Counted from the first letter of the stretch, positions 8,419 to 16,604 are shown. The stretch is DNA of 64,000 nucleotides from Lachnospiraceae bacterium (GCA_004556565.1 SFGN01000005.1:37700-101699); one strand, 5' to 3'. Translations and numbers: made by a program. Notes: generated by a model not told the origin, from the letters alone.

Positions 8419-9693
8419 ATGAGCAAAACACCGTTTGTGACGAAAGAGCAGTTGGATGAGATTACAAAATTATATCCGACACCGTTTCATTTGTACGATG
8501 AAAAAGGAATCCGTGAAAATGTAAAGGCATTGAAAAAAGCATTTTCCTGGAATCCGGGATATAAAGAATATTTTGCGGTAAAAGCAACACCAAACCCGTT
8601 CCTGATAGACATTTTAAGGGAATATGGATGCGGATGTGACTGCTCCTCCTATACAGAATTGATGCTTTCCGAAGCGATAGGTGCAACGGGGGCGGATATT
8701 ATGTTTTCTTCTAATGACACACCGGCAGAGGAATTTATATATGCGGATAAGCTGGGTGCAATTATTAATCTGGATGATTTTACCCATATTGATTTTCTTG
8801 AAAAAACTATCGGACATATCCCGGAAACGATAAGCTGCCGTTATAATCCGGGCGGACTGTTTAAAATCAGCAATGATATAATGGATAATCCGGGGGATGC
8901 AAAATATGGAATGACAACTGAGCAGTTGTCAGAGGCGTTCAAGGTTCTGAAGGAAAAAGGAGCAAAGGAATTCGGAATCCATGCATTTCTGGCAAGCAAT
9001 ACGGTGACAAACGAATATTATCCCCTTCTTGCGAAAATTCTGTTTAAACAGGCAGTGAAACTCCAGAAGGAGACAGGGGTACACATCAGGTTTATCAATC
9101 TTTCCGGCGGAATCGGCATTCCGTATAAGCCGGATCAGGAGCCGAATGATATCTATGCGATCGGCGAAGGTGTCCGTCAGGTATATGAGGAGGTTCTCGT
9201 GCCGGCGGGAATGGGTGATGTAGAGATTTATACAGAATTAGGACGTTATATGACAGGACCGTACGGCTGTCTGGTTACAACTGCAATTCATGAAAAGCAT
9301 ACACACAAAGAATACATCGGCGTGGATGCCTGTGCGGTAAATCTGATGCGCCCGGCGATGTATGGGGCATATCACCACATTACTGTAATGGGGAAAGAAA
9401 ATCTTCCGTGTGACCACAAATATGATGTTACAGGCTCACTGTGTGAGAATAATGATAAATTTGCGATCGACAGAATGCTCCCGAAGATTGATAAAGGTGA
9501 TTATCTTGTGATACATGATACCGGAGCACACGGCTTTGCGATGGGATATAATTATAACGGAAAGCTGAAATCAGCCGAGATTCTACTGAAGGAAGACGGA
9601 AGTGCAAAGCTGATAAGACGGGCTGAAACCCCTTCAGACTATTTTGCGACGTTCGACTGTTTTGAAATCGGAAAAAAATTGATAAAAAAATAA
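8419..9693 (+). CDS. lysA: Diaminopimelate decarboxylase (PLP, fold type III)
   Basis: Decarboxylates meso-diaminopimelate to L-lysine. The 424-residue protein shows the PLP lysine in YFAVKATPNP (about residue 55), the barrel motifs CDCSSYTELMLSEA and FSSNDTPAEE, the glycine loop NLSGGIGIPY, YTELGRYMTGP, and the C-terminal dimer active-site segment GSLCENNDKFA with its cysteine, then MGYNYNGK. It is somewhat longer than classic LysA and a related decarboxylase acting on a similar amino acid is possible. The diaminopimelate dehydrogenase gene ddh about 4 kb away supports the lysine call. RBS AAAGGAGAAC precedes the ATG. Confidence 0.8.
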   Translation: MSKTPFVTKEQLDEITKLYPTPFHLYDEKGIRENVKALKKAFSWNPGYKEYFAVKATPNPFLIDILREYGCGCDCSSYTELMLSEAIGATGADIMFSSNDTPAEEFIYADKLGAIINLDDFTHIDFLEKTIGHIPETISCRYNPGGLFKISNDIMDNPGDAKYGMTTEQLSEAFKVLKEKGAKEFGIHAFLASNTVTNEYYPLLAKILFKQAVKLQKETGVHIRFINLSGGIGIPYKPDQEPNDIYAIGEGVRQVYEEVLVPAGMGDVEIYTELGRYMTGPYGCLVTTAIHEKHTHKEYIGVDACAVNLMRPAMYGAYHHITVMGKENLPCDHKYDVTGSLCENNDKFAIDRMLPKIDKGDYLVIHDTGAHGFAMGYNYNGKLKSAEILLKEDGSAKLIRRAETPSDYFATFDCFEIGKKLIKK

Positions 9694-9699
9694 AAAGTA

Positions 9700-9728
9700 T
9701 TGCAAAATAAATAGTGTTATGCTAAAAT
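9700..9728 (+). promoter_or_regulatory. sigma-A promoter of tRNA-Leu
   Basis: TTGCAA (9700-9705), 17-bp spacer, TAAAAT (9723-9728). It begins just after the lysA stop and predicts a start near 9735, about 34 nt before the mature tRNA. Confidence 0.65.
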
Positions 9729-9733
9729 ATATC

Positions 9734-9763
9734 TCGGCTTGAAAAAGATTTTTTTCAAGCCGA
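9734..9763 (+). terminator. Hairpin between lysA and tRNA-Leu
   Basis: A perfect 13-bp stem TCGGCTTGAAAAA (9734-9746) / TTTTTCAAGCCGA (9751-9763) with a 4-nt loop. No T tract follows. It may end lysA transcripts or form the 5' end of the pre-tRNA made from the promoter at 9700. Confidence 0.5.
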
Positions 9764-9768
9764 TTAAG

Positions 9769-9850
9769 CGGATGTGGCGGAATGGCAGACGCACAAGACT
9801 CAAAATCTTGCGGGGGTGACTTCGTGTGGGTTCAAGTCCCACCATCCGCA
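9769..9850 (+). tRNA. tRNA-Leu (CAA)
   Basis: The acceptor arms GCGGATG (9769-9775) and CATCCGC (9843-9849) pair perfectly, followed by an A discriminator. The anticodon stem CAAGA/TCTTG encloses CTCAAAA, giving anticodon CAA, which reads UUG. A long class II variable arm (GGGGGTGACTTCGTG) and GGTTCAAGTCC T arm are as expected for leucine. The 3' CCA is not encoded. It is a single tRNA, not part of an array. Confidence 0.95.
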
Positions 9851-9860
9851 CTGAACAAAA

Positions 9861-9906
9861 AGTACCGGAATCCTTAAAATAAAGGGTTTGCGGTATTTTT
9901 TGTTTT
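9861..9906 (+). terminator. Probable terminator after tRNA-Leu
   Basis: An imperfect stem pairing AGTACCG (9861-9867) with CGGTAT (from 9891) and CCTT with AAGG inside is followed by TTTTTTG. Confidence 0.55.
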
Positions 9907-9919
9907 CAATTTTTTTAAC

Positions 9920-9948
9920 TTGACAAATCTGCGACATGATGATATTCT
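9920..9948 (+). promoter_or_regulatory. Possible promoter of the ABC exporter operon
   Basis: TTGACA (9920-9925), 17-bp spacer, TATTCT (9943-9948). The -35 is perfect and the -10 weaker. The predicted start lies only a few bases before the hairpin at 9961. Confidence 0.6.
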
Positions 9949-9960
9949 TACAAAGCTGTT

Positions 9961-9996
9961 AGCAGCCGCTAACTTTTGTGAGCGGCTGCTGTTTTT
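9961..9996 (+). terminator. Terminator-like hairpin in the leader of the ABC exporter operon
   Basis: A perfect 10-bp GC-rich inverted repeat AGCAGCCGCT (9961-9970) / AGCGGCTGCT (9981-9990) is followed by GTTTTT. It has the form of an intrinsic terminator. Because it lies just after a promoter and 68 bp before the first gene, it could be an attenuator or simply a second terminator for the tRNA unit. Confidence 0.7.
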
Positions 9997-10006
9997 AAGA
10001 CTAATG

Positions 10007-10022
10007 GTTAGTAAATTCTAAC
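10007..10022. promoter_or_regulatory. Operator-like palindrome before the ABC exporter genes
   Basis: GTTAG-TAAATT-CTAAC is a 5+6+5 inverted repeat 43 bp before the start codon. Its size fits a binding site of a MarR-type regulator, but no such regulator gene is adjacent, so this is a guess from shape. Confidence 0.35.
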
Positions 10023-10064
10023 TACGAACGATAATAATACCGACGGAATGGATGGAGAAGGAAA

Positions 10065-11804
10065 ATGATGATTAATAAACGGCTGATCGGGACGGTCGGC
10101 GAAAGCAAAAAATATATTGCCGGAAATGTGGTGATGCAGTGGATTTCTCTTCTGGCAAACATTATTATGATGGCAAGCCTTACAAGCCTGCTGGCGAAGC
10201 TTTTTGAGCGGACTGCCGGAAAAAAAGATTTTATCTCTGTGGCAATTGTCGCTCTGGTGGCGGCTGTGATTCGTTTCTTATGTACGACCGGCGCTTCCCG
10301 TATGGCATATCTTTCATCAAAGTCTGTGAAAAAGAAATTGCGCAGGCTGATTTATGAAAAACTTCTTCGGCTTGGGGCTTCTTATAACGAACAGGTGAAG
10401 ACTTCGGAAGCTGTGCAGGTCGCGGTGGAAGGTGTTGATCAGCTTGAAACCTATTTTAGCTCTTATCTGCCGCAGTTTTTTTACGCGGTGCTGGCCCCTC
10501 TGACATTGTTTGTTGTTCTTGCTTTTGTAAATCTTCCCTGTGCTGTTGTCCTGCTGATATGTGTTCCGCTGATCCCTGTGGCGATTGCGGCGGTACAGAC
10601 ATGGGCAAAGAAGCTGCTTGCGAAATATTGGGGGCAATACACGGCACTTGGCGATACCTTCCTGGAAAATCTTCAGGGGCTTACTACATTGAAGATTTAT
10701 CAGGCTGACGGGTTTAAGAACAGGGAAATGAATGAAGAATCCGAAAAGTTCCGGCGCATTACGATGAAAGTACTGACTATGCAGCTGAATTCCATTGCCA
10801 TCATGGATCTGATTGCCTACGGTGGGGCAGCCCTGGGCGTGATCATGGCATCCATGCAGTTTAGGGCAGGAAAAGTATCCCTTGCCGGCTGTCTGCTGAT
10901 CATTTTACTTTCCGCTGATTTCTTCATTCCGATGCGTCTGCTGGGTTCTTTCTTCCATATTGCGATGAACGGCATGGCGGCAAGTGATAAAATTTTCCGC
11001 CTTCTGGATCTGCCTGAAGTTGAGAAAAAAACAGAGAATGTTCCCGGGGATTGCACGATAAAATGTTCCGGTCTGTGTTTTTCTTATGAGAAAGACCGTG
11101 AAATTCTGCACGGGATAAATATGGTATTTCCGATGGGGAGCTTTACTTCTGTTGTCGGGGAAAGCGGATGCGGAAAATCGACAATCTCTGCAATTCTGAT
11201 GGGAAGGAATAAAGGTTACACCGGTTCGGTGACAGTCGGCGGCGTGGAGCTTTCAGAGTTTTCAGAGCAAAGCCTTATGGAAAGCTTTACCTACATCAGT
11301 CACCAGAGCTATCTGTTTAAAGGAACGGTACGTGACAACCTTTTGATGGGATGTCCTGCGGCTTCGGATGATAAACTCTGGGAGGTGCTTGAGAGAGTCA
11401 ATCTGGCCATGTTCCTGAAGAGCGAAAAAGGGCTAGATACACTTCTTTCGGAAAAAGCTTCTAATCTTTCGGGAGGTCAATGTCAGAGACTTGCATTGGC
11501 ACGGGCCTTGCTCCATGACAGTCCGGTTTATATTTTTGATGAAGCGACCTCCAATATTGATATGGAGAGTGAAAATGTCATTATGCGGGAAATATATGAC
11601 CTTGCCCGTACCAGGACAGTGATTTTGATTTCCCACCGTCTTGCCAATGTGGCCGGCTCGGATAACATTTATGTAATGGAGACAGGCAACATTGTAGAAA
11701 GCGGGACTCATGAAGAGCTGCTGAAAGAAAATGGAATTTATGCAAAGCTGTGGAATACACAGCAGAATCTTGAGAATTATGGAAAGGAAGGTGAAACGGC
11801 GTGA
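10065..11804 (+). CDS. ABC exporter half-transporter, CydD-like
   Basis: A 579-residue ABC exporter subunit: six-helix membrane domain (about 1-310) and ATPase domain (about 335-570). Visible are the CydD-like membrane stretch ETYFSSYLPQFFYAVLAPL, Walker A GESGCGKST, Q-loop region YISHQSYLFKGTVRDN, signature LSGGQCQRLALARAL, Walker B VYIFDEAT and H-loop ISHRLA. It overlaps the next ABC gene by 4 bases, so the two form a heterodimer. In aerobes CydDC exports thiols needed for cytochrome bd, but no cydAB is visible here and the substrate is open. RBS GGAGAAGGAAA precedes the ATG. Confidence 0.85.
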   Translation: MMINKRLIGTVGESKKYIAGNVVMQWISLLANIIMMASLTSLLAKLFERTAGKKDFISVAIVALVAAVIRFLCTTGASRMAYLSSKSVKKKLRRLIYEKLLRLGASYNEQVKTSEAVQVAVEGVDQLETYFSSYLPQFFYAVLAPLTLFVVLAFVNLPCAVVLLICVPLIPVAIAAVQTWAKKLLAKYWGQYTALGDTFLENLQGLTTLKIYQADGFKNREMNEESEKFRRITMKVLTMQLNSIAIMDLIAYGGAALGVIMASMQFRAGKVSLAGCLLIILLSADFFIPMRLLGSFFHIAMNGMAASDKIFRLLDLPEVEKKTENVPGDCTIKCSGLCFSYEKDREILHGINMVFPMGSFTSVVGESGCGKSTISAILMGRNKGYTGSVTVGGVELSEFSEQSLMESFTYISHQSYLFKGTVRDNLLMGCPAASDDKLWEVLERVNLAMFLKSEKGLDTLLSEKASNLSGGQCQRLALARALLHDSPVYIFDEATSNIDMESENVIMREIYDLARTRTVILISHRLANVAGSDNIYVMETGNIVESGTHEELLKENGIYAKLWNTQQNLENYGKEGETA

Positions 11805-13459
11805 AGAGAAGGAGTGGTTTTACTGTTATGATGCGGCTTGCCGGTCTTGTGAAGCCTCTTGCCGGTTATATGGTTCTGGCAATTCTGATGGGGCTTGCCG
11901 GGCATCTTTGTGCCGCTTATATTACGGTGGCCGGCGGATATGCTGCCGCCCAACTGCTTAATATTGATACACCTTTTACATTGACGATACTTTTTGTCAG
12001 CGTCTGTGCGGCGGCATTGCTCCGCGGTGTCCTGAGATATGCTGAACAGGCATGCAACCATTACATTGCATTCAAGCTGCTGGCTTTGATCCGTGATAAA
12101 GTGTTCCGGGCATTACGGAAATTGTGTCCGGCAAAGCTGGAAGGGAAGGATAAGGGAGATTTGATATCCGTGATTACTTCGGATATTGAGCTTCTGGAAG
12201 TCTTCTATGCACATACTATTTCTCCCGTTGTGATCGCCCTTTTGTTTTCCTCTTTGCTCTCTTTGTTTGTCGGAAGCTTCCATGTGGTTCTAGGAGAAAT
12301 CGCATTGGCAGCGTATGTTACAGTCGGAGTAATTATTCCGATTGTAGTTTCAAAGCTCAGCGGAGATGACGGAATGAAATTCCGGACAAAATCAGGACAG
12401 CTGTCCGGTTTTGTTCTTGACAGCCTGAGAGGACTGCCGGAGATCCAACAGTATGGCAGAGGAGCAGAAAGGCTGAAGATGATGAATGAACAGACAGATG
12501 CCCTTGCCGCAGAGGAAGAGAGGATGAAACGTACCGCAGGAAGAAATACTGCAGTCACGAATACCGTAATCCTTATGTTTGATTTCATCATGCTTTTTAC
12601 GTCCGCATTTCTTTATCAGAAAGGGCAGGTGGATTTCCCGGGGGTATTGATTCCGGTCATCGCCCTGATGAGTTCATTCGGGCCGGTTGTTGCTCTTGCA
12701 AATCTGGGAAGTACGCTGCAAAATACCTTCGCGGCAGGAAATCGCGTGCTGGATATTCTGGATGAAACACCGGTCACAGAAGAAATCAGGGGACAGGAAG
12801 AAATCGGATTTTCCGGTGCCTCAGTGGAACAAGTCACTTTTTCCTATGGAAATGAAATGATTCTTGATAATATATCTGTGGAAATTCCCCAGGGTTCAGT
12901 CGTAGGGATAGTAGGAAAAAGCGGAAGCGGGAAATCTACGCTGCTGAAACTGCTGATGCGTTTCTGGAATGTTCAGAAGGGAAATGTGAAAATTTCAGGG
13001 ACAGATGTAGGAAAAATCAATACGGAAAATCTTCGTGACATGGAGAGTTTCGTCACACAGGAAACTCATTTATTCTACGACAGTATCCGGAATAATCTTC
13101 GGATCGCAAAACTGGATGCGACAGATGAACAGATACAGGAAGCCTGCAGAAAAGCTTCTGTTCATGATTTTATTATGAGCCTGCCTCAAGGGTACGATAC
13201 GCCGGTCGGTGAACTTGGAGATACTCTTTCCGGCGGGGAGCGGCAGCGGCTGGGGCTTGCAAGAGCGTTTTTGCATGATGCTCCTTTTATGCTGCTTGAT
13301 GAACCGACCAGCAATCTTGACAGTCTGAACGAGGCTGTGATTCTCAAATCGCTGCATGAAGAGAGGGATGAGAAAACAGTGGTGCTGGTGTCACACCGTC
13401 AGTCCACCATGAGAATTGCCGATGTCATTTACCGGGTCGGACACGGACGTATGAGTTGA
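11801..13459 (+). CDS. ABC exporter half-transporter, CydC-like
   Basis: The 552-residue partner of the preceding subunit. The membrane domain covers roughly 1-305 and the ATPase domain 330-550, with Walker A GKSGSGKST, FVTQETHLFYDSIRNNL after the Q-loop, signature LSGGERQRLGLARA, Walker B MLLDEPTSNLD and H-loop VSHRQS. Both subunits appear to keep consensus ATP sites, although the Walker B of the first ends in DEAT and this one in DEPT. The GTG start at 11801 overlaps the TGA of the upstream gene (GTGA), with GGAAGG 10 bases before. A membrane protein and ddh follow closely. Confidence 0.85.
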   Translation: MKRRSGFTVMMRLAGLVKPLAGYMVLAILMGLAGHLCAAYITVAGGYAAAQLLNIDTPFTLTILFVSVCAAALLRGVLRYAEQACNHYIAFKLLALIRDKVFRALRKLCPAKLEGKDKGDLISVITSDIELLEVFYAHTISPVVIALLFSSLLSLFVGSFHVVLGEIALAAYVTVGVIIPIVVSKLSGDDGMKFRTKSGQLSGFVLDSLRGLPEIQQYGRGAERLKMMNEQTDALAAEEERMKRTAGRNTAVTNTVILMFDFIMLFTSAFLYQKGQVDFPGVLIPVIALMSSFGPVVALANLGSTLQNTFAAGNRVLDILDETPVTEEIRGQEEIGFSGASVEQVTFSYGNEMILDNISVEIPQGSVVGIVGKSGSGKSTLLKLLMRFWNVQKGNVKISGTDVGKINTENLRDMESFVTQETHLFYDSIRNNLRIAKLDATDEQIQEACRKASVHDFIMSLPQGYDTPVGELGDTLSGGERQRLGLARAFLHDAPFMLLDEPTSNLDSLNEAVILKSLHEERDEKTVVLVSHRQSTMRIADVIYRVGHGRMS

Positions 13460-13480
13460 CAAAAATCGGAGGTATGAAAA

Positions 13481-13918
13481 TTGAGGATGAAAAAAGCATT
13501 ATATATCATATTAGGCTGTATAAGCCTTGGATTCGGAGCCGTTGGAGCTGTGCTTCCGCTTCTCCCGTCATTTCCGTTTCTGCTTCTGTCGGCATTTTGC
13601 TTTGCAAGAAGCTCAGACAGGCTGTATCGTTGGTTTACAGGAACAAAGCTTTATCAAAATAACCTTGAGACATATGTGAACGGGCAGGGGATGACTCGGA
13701 AAACAAAAATACGCATCATGGTGACGGTGACCCTTCTGATGTCTGTCGGATTTTTTATGATGCACCGTGTGCCGCAGGGACAGGCCGTCCTTGTCTGCGT
13801 ATGGGTCTTCCATCTGATTTATTTTACATTCCGGGTGAAAACCTATAATTCGAGTCTTGCACGAAATGACTGTACGGACTATAATAATCAGGAACATAAC
13901 AGGAATATAAAGAGGTAA
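13481..13918 (+). CDS. DUF454 (YbaN-like) small membrane protein
   Basis: A 145-residue protein of the DUF454 family, function unknown. The N-terminal half carries the family signature: a first helix ILGCISLGFGAVGAVLPLLP, then PFLLLSAFCFARSSDRLYRW. Two further membrane helices follow at about 75-95 and 100-118. A TTG start at 13481 sits 8 bases after GGAGG; the ATG at 13487 is 14 bases away, so TTG is preferred. It lies 21 bp after the ABC pair and 5 bp before ddh, so it is probably co-transcribed with both. Confidence 0.75.
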   Translation: MRMKKALYIILGCISLGFGAVGAVLPLLPSFPFLLLSAFCFARSSDRLYRWFTGTKLYQNNLETYVNGQGMTRKTKIRIMVTVTLLMSVGFFMMHRVPQGQAVLVCVWVFHLIYFTFRVKTYNSSLARNDCTDYNNQEHNRNIKR

Positions 13919-13923
13919 GAATT

Positions 13924-14910
13924 ATGAGTATAAGAATTGGTATTTTAGGTTATGGAAATCTCGGAAGAGGAGTAGAGTGTGCGGTAAAGCAGAATCCTGA
14001 TATGGAAGTTGCCGCTGTATTTACAAGAAGAAATCCGGAAGATATTAAGATCCTGACAGAAGGAGCGGCTGTATGCAATATCAAGGATGTTTCCGAATGG
14101 AAGGATAAAATTGATGTTATGATTCTTTGCGGCGGAAGTGCTACAGATTTGCCAAAGCAGTCTCCGGAGTTTGCGGAAATGTTCAATATTGTGGACAGCT
14201 TTGATACTCATGCGAAGATTCCGCAGCATTTTGCAAATGTCGACGAGGCGGCCAAGAAAGGCGGAAATGTTGCGATTATTTCCGTTGGCTGGGATCCGGG
14301 AATGTTTTCCCTGAACAGAATGTATGCAAGCGCTATTCTTCCGGAAGGAAAGGATTATACATTCTGGGGCAAGGGCGTAAGCCAGGGACACTCGGATGCA
14401 ATCCGCAGGATTGACGGTGTAAGGAATGCAAAACAGTACACAATTCCGGTGGAGGCTGCCCTGGAAGCTGTAAGAAACGGAGAGAACCCGGAACTTACGA
14501 CCCGTCAGAAGCATCTCAGAGAATGTTTTGTTGTGCTGGAAGATGGTGCAGATGCGGCAAGAGTTGAGAATGAGATCAAGACAATGCCGAATTATTTTGC
14601 CGATTACGACACGACTGTCCATTTTATCAGTGAAGAAGAGCTGGAAGCAAATCACAGCGGAATTCCTCACGGCGGGTTTGTGCTCAGAAGCGGGAAAACC
14701 GGATGGAATGGTGAGAACTCACATCTGATCGAATATAGTTTGAAGCTGGATTCAAATCCGGAATTTACATCTTGTGTCATCGCCGCGTATGCAAGAGCTG
14801 CTTACCGCCTTTCAAAAGAGGGACAGAGCGGCTGCAAGACAGTGTTTGATATCGCACCTGCGTATTTAAGTGCAAAAGACGGGGCACAGCTTCGTGCAGA
14901 GATGCTGTAA
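13924..14910 (+). CDS. ddh: meso-Diaminopimelate D-dehydrogenase
   Basis: NADPH-dependent enzyme making meso-DAP in one step from tetrahydrodipicolinate and ammonia, by-passing the acyl intermediates. The 328-residue length is typical. It shows the dinucleotide motif GILGYGNLGRGVE, FTRRNPEDI after the second strand (arginines suit NADP), LCGGSATDLP, NIVDSFDTHAKIP, the substrate region SVGWDPGMFSLNRM and KGVSQGHSDAIRRIDGV. RBS AAAGAGG precedes the ATG. Together with lysA it gives a short route to peptidoglycan DAP and lysine. Confidence 0.95.
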   Translation: MSIRIGILGYGNLGRGVECAVKQNPDMEVAAVFTRRNPEDIKILTEGAAVCNIKDVSEWKDKIDVMILCGGSATDLPKQSPEFAEMFNIVDSFDTHAKIPQHFANVDEAAKKGGNVAIISVGWDPGMFSLNRMYASAILPEGKDYTFWGKGVSQGHSDAIRRIDGVRNAKQYTIPVEAALEAVRNGENPELTTRQKHLRECFVVLEDGADAARVENEIKTMPNYFADYDTTVHFISEEELEANHSGIPHGGFVLRSGKTGWNGENSHLIEYSLKLDSNPEFTSCVIAAYARAAYRLSKEGQSGCKTVFDIAPAYLSAKDGAQLRAEML

Positions 14911-14931
14911 TAAATGAATAGCAAAATGAAG

Positions 14932-14958
14932 AAACAGGCATTCCATGTGCCTGTTTTC
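14932..14958 (+). terminator. Terminator of the ABC-ddh operon
   Basis: AAACAGGCA (14932-14940) pairs with TGCCTGTTT (14948-14956) around a 7-nt loop and runs into a short T tract. Confidence 0.7.
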
Positions 14959-14962
14959 CTTA

Positions 14963-15004
14963 TTCATGACAATAGAATTCCCACGAAGCGTGGATTCTAT
15001 TGTT
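14963..15004. repeat. 42-bp palindromic intergenic repeat, copy 2
   Basis: Differs from the copy at 7451-7492 at only three central positions. Here CCACG-AAG-CGTGG forms a perfect inner stem, and the outer arms ACAATAGAAT/ATTCTATTGT are unchanged. It follows the ddh terminator and ends just before the next gene, so a longer N-terminal reading of that gene would run into the repeat. Confidence 0.8.
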
Positions 15005-15032
15005 GATAGAAGAAAAGAAAGTGGTATGGACT

Positions 15033-15728
15033 ATGATTCGGTTGATTGCGTTTGATCTGGATAATACTCTGGCAGGCCTGGGAGAAGGAATCTGCCCGGA
15101 GAATCTGGAACGGTTAAAGAAAATAGAAAGCAAAGGTGTGATGATTGCAGTCTGCTCGGGAAAACCGGTGGATTATCTCTGCGGTTTCATGCGGCAGGCA
15201 GGCCTTAAGGATGCAGTCCTGGTCGGAGAAAACGGTGCGGTGATTCAGTTTGGAGTCGGACTGCCGCCCGACCGGTTTTATATACTTCCATATTCCGAGG
15301 CGGCAAAAGAGTCCCTTGCGTTTATAAAAAATAAAATTTCCGGATTATTCCCGCATATCTGGTTTCAGCCAAATCTGACGGGGGTAACGCCTTTCCCTGA
15401 AAATGCAGAGGAATTTGAAGGAATTTCAGGATTTCTGGAAAAACATAAGCAGGAGTTTACAGATGTCGGGGTTTACCGGCATATAGATTCTTTTGATATT
15501 GTGCCAAAAGGGATTGATAAGAAAAAGGGTCTGGAATATCTGGTAGAGCTGACAGGAATATTGCCGGAGGAAACAGTGGCTGTCGGTGACGGCGTTAATG
15601 ACTATCCGATGTTTGAATTTGCCGGTTATTCAGTCGGGATCAATCTGAAAGACACCACAAAAGCAGATAGTAATTTCGGGACGGTTACCGAAGCACTGGA
15701 TCATTTATTATCTTTGCTTCAGCAATAA
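15033..15728 (+). CDS. HAD-family hydrolase, Cof/type IIB-like
   Basis: A 231-residue haloacid-dehalogenase phosphatase with motif I FDLDNTLAG near residue 6, motif II CSGKP, motif III lysine in the PKGIDKKKGLEYL segment and motif IV VGDGVNDYPMFEFAG. The layout is that of the Cof-like cap-type IIB group, which act on sugar or nucleotide phosphates; the substrate is unknown. The start is taken as ATG 15033 (MIRLIAFDLD). A TTG at 15000 would add 11 residues coded partly by the palindromic repeat. The ribosome site is weak (GAAAAGAAAG). Confidence 0.8.
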   Translation: MIRLIAFDLDNTLAGLGEGICPENLERLKKIESKGVMIAVCSGKPVDYLCGFMRQAGLKDAVLVGENGAVIQFGVGLPPDRFYILPYSEAAKESLAFIKNKISGLFPHIWFQPNLTGVTPFPENAEEFEGISGFLEKHKQEFTDVGVYRHIDSFDIVPKGIDKKKGLEYLVELTGILPEETVAVGDGVNDYPMFEFAGYSVGINLKDTTKADSNFGTVTEALDHLLSLLQQ

Positions 15729-15738
15729 TACCGGACTG

Positions 15739-15769
15739 CAGGGCAGAAGTTACCATGATTTCTGCCTGC
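15739..15769. other. Stem-loop between convergent HAD genes
   Basis: GGCAGAA (15742-15748) pairs with TTCTGCC (15760-15766), with short extra pairing outside. No T tract on either strand, so it is not a classical terminator, but its position between two convergent stops suggests transcript-end formation. Confidence 0.4.
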
Positions 15770-15815
15770 GAAGCCCGTTACATATATATGATCCCACATC
15801 TGATATAAAAGAAAC

Positions 15816-16433
15816 TCAGAACATCTCAGTCAGATCGGTGATTTTGCGGATTCTGACTTTTGCTTCCGGCACATCTCCGAAACCGTATTCCGCAAAAATG
15901 AACGGGATGCCGGCCTTTCTGCAGGCATCCGCGTCCCCCTGTGTGTCGCCCACATATACCGCATCTTTTAATCCGTTGCGTTCCATCAGGGTACGGATAG
16001 TCTCATCTTTTTCCGTCCCGGTCTGTCCGAAACAGAGAAAATCTTTTACGTATGGTTCCAGATGGTATGTTTTCAATAATACTTCGATATAACCACGCTG
16101 GCAGTTGCTGACGATGAAAAGTCGGGTGCGCCCTGACAGCTCCTGAAAAGTTTCGGTTACGCCTTCATAGAGTGTTCCCGGTTTTTGCTCCAGAAGCTTG
16201 TTTTCATATTCAAAACAGTATTCCCCGATCTGCTTTTGTTCCTGGAGGGACAGTTCCGGGAAAAGCGCCTCACAGATTTCATCCATGGTTTTCCCGAACA
16301 GCTTCATCAAAGATGCTCTGTCCAGTGTGATGTTAAGATTTGTTTTTTTGTGAATCGCATAATTCCATGCTTCTGCCACAGAGTCTACAGAATCCCATAA
16401 AGTACCGTCAACGTCAAATATAATCCCGTCCAT
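15816..16433 (-). CDS. HAD-family phosphatase (phosphoglycolate phosphatase-like)
   Basis: A 205-residue HAD subfamily IA protein: motif I FDVDGTLWDS at residue 5, helical cap with the segment MKLFGKTMDEICEALFP, motif II FIVSNCQRGY, lysine and motif III-IV region KDAVYVGDTQGDADACRKAG. Relatives include Gph, PpaX and beta-phosphoglucomutase-like enzymes; residues do not settle the substrate. The start ATG at 16433 follows GAGGAATATCAG. Its neighbour is another HAD gene of a different subgroup facing it, so the two are unlikely to be recent duplicates. Confidence 0.8.
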   Translation of the reverse strand: MDGIIFDVDGTLWDSVDSVAEAWNYAIHKKTNLNITLDRASLMKLFGKTMDEICEALFPELSLQEQKQIGEYCFEYENKLLEQKPGTLYEGVTETFQELSGRTRLFIVSNCQRGYIEVLLKTYHLEPYVKDFLCFGQTGTEKDETIRTLMERNGLKDAVYVGDTQGDADACRKAGIPFIFAEYGFGDVPEAKVRIRKITDLTEMF

Positions 16434-16604
16434 CTGATATTCCTCATTTTCATTTGTTTTAAAATAGTTTGTATAAATAGTTGTTTGTGATAAAGTCCCG
16501 GATTTTCAATTCGGCTCGGGACGGCATTCAGTATAACATAAAATATCCCTTTTAAAAAGAAGTTTTTTAGTGTATACTGATTGGAGATTAAAGGAGAGGT
16601 TGCC

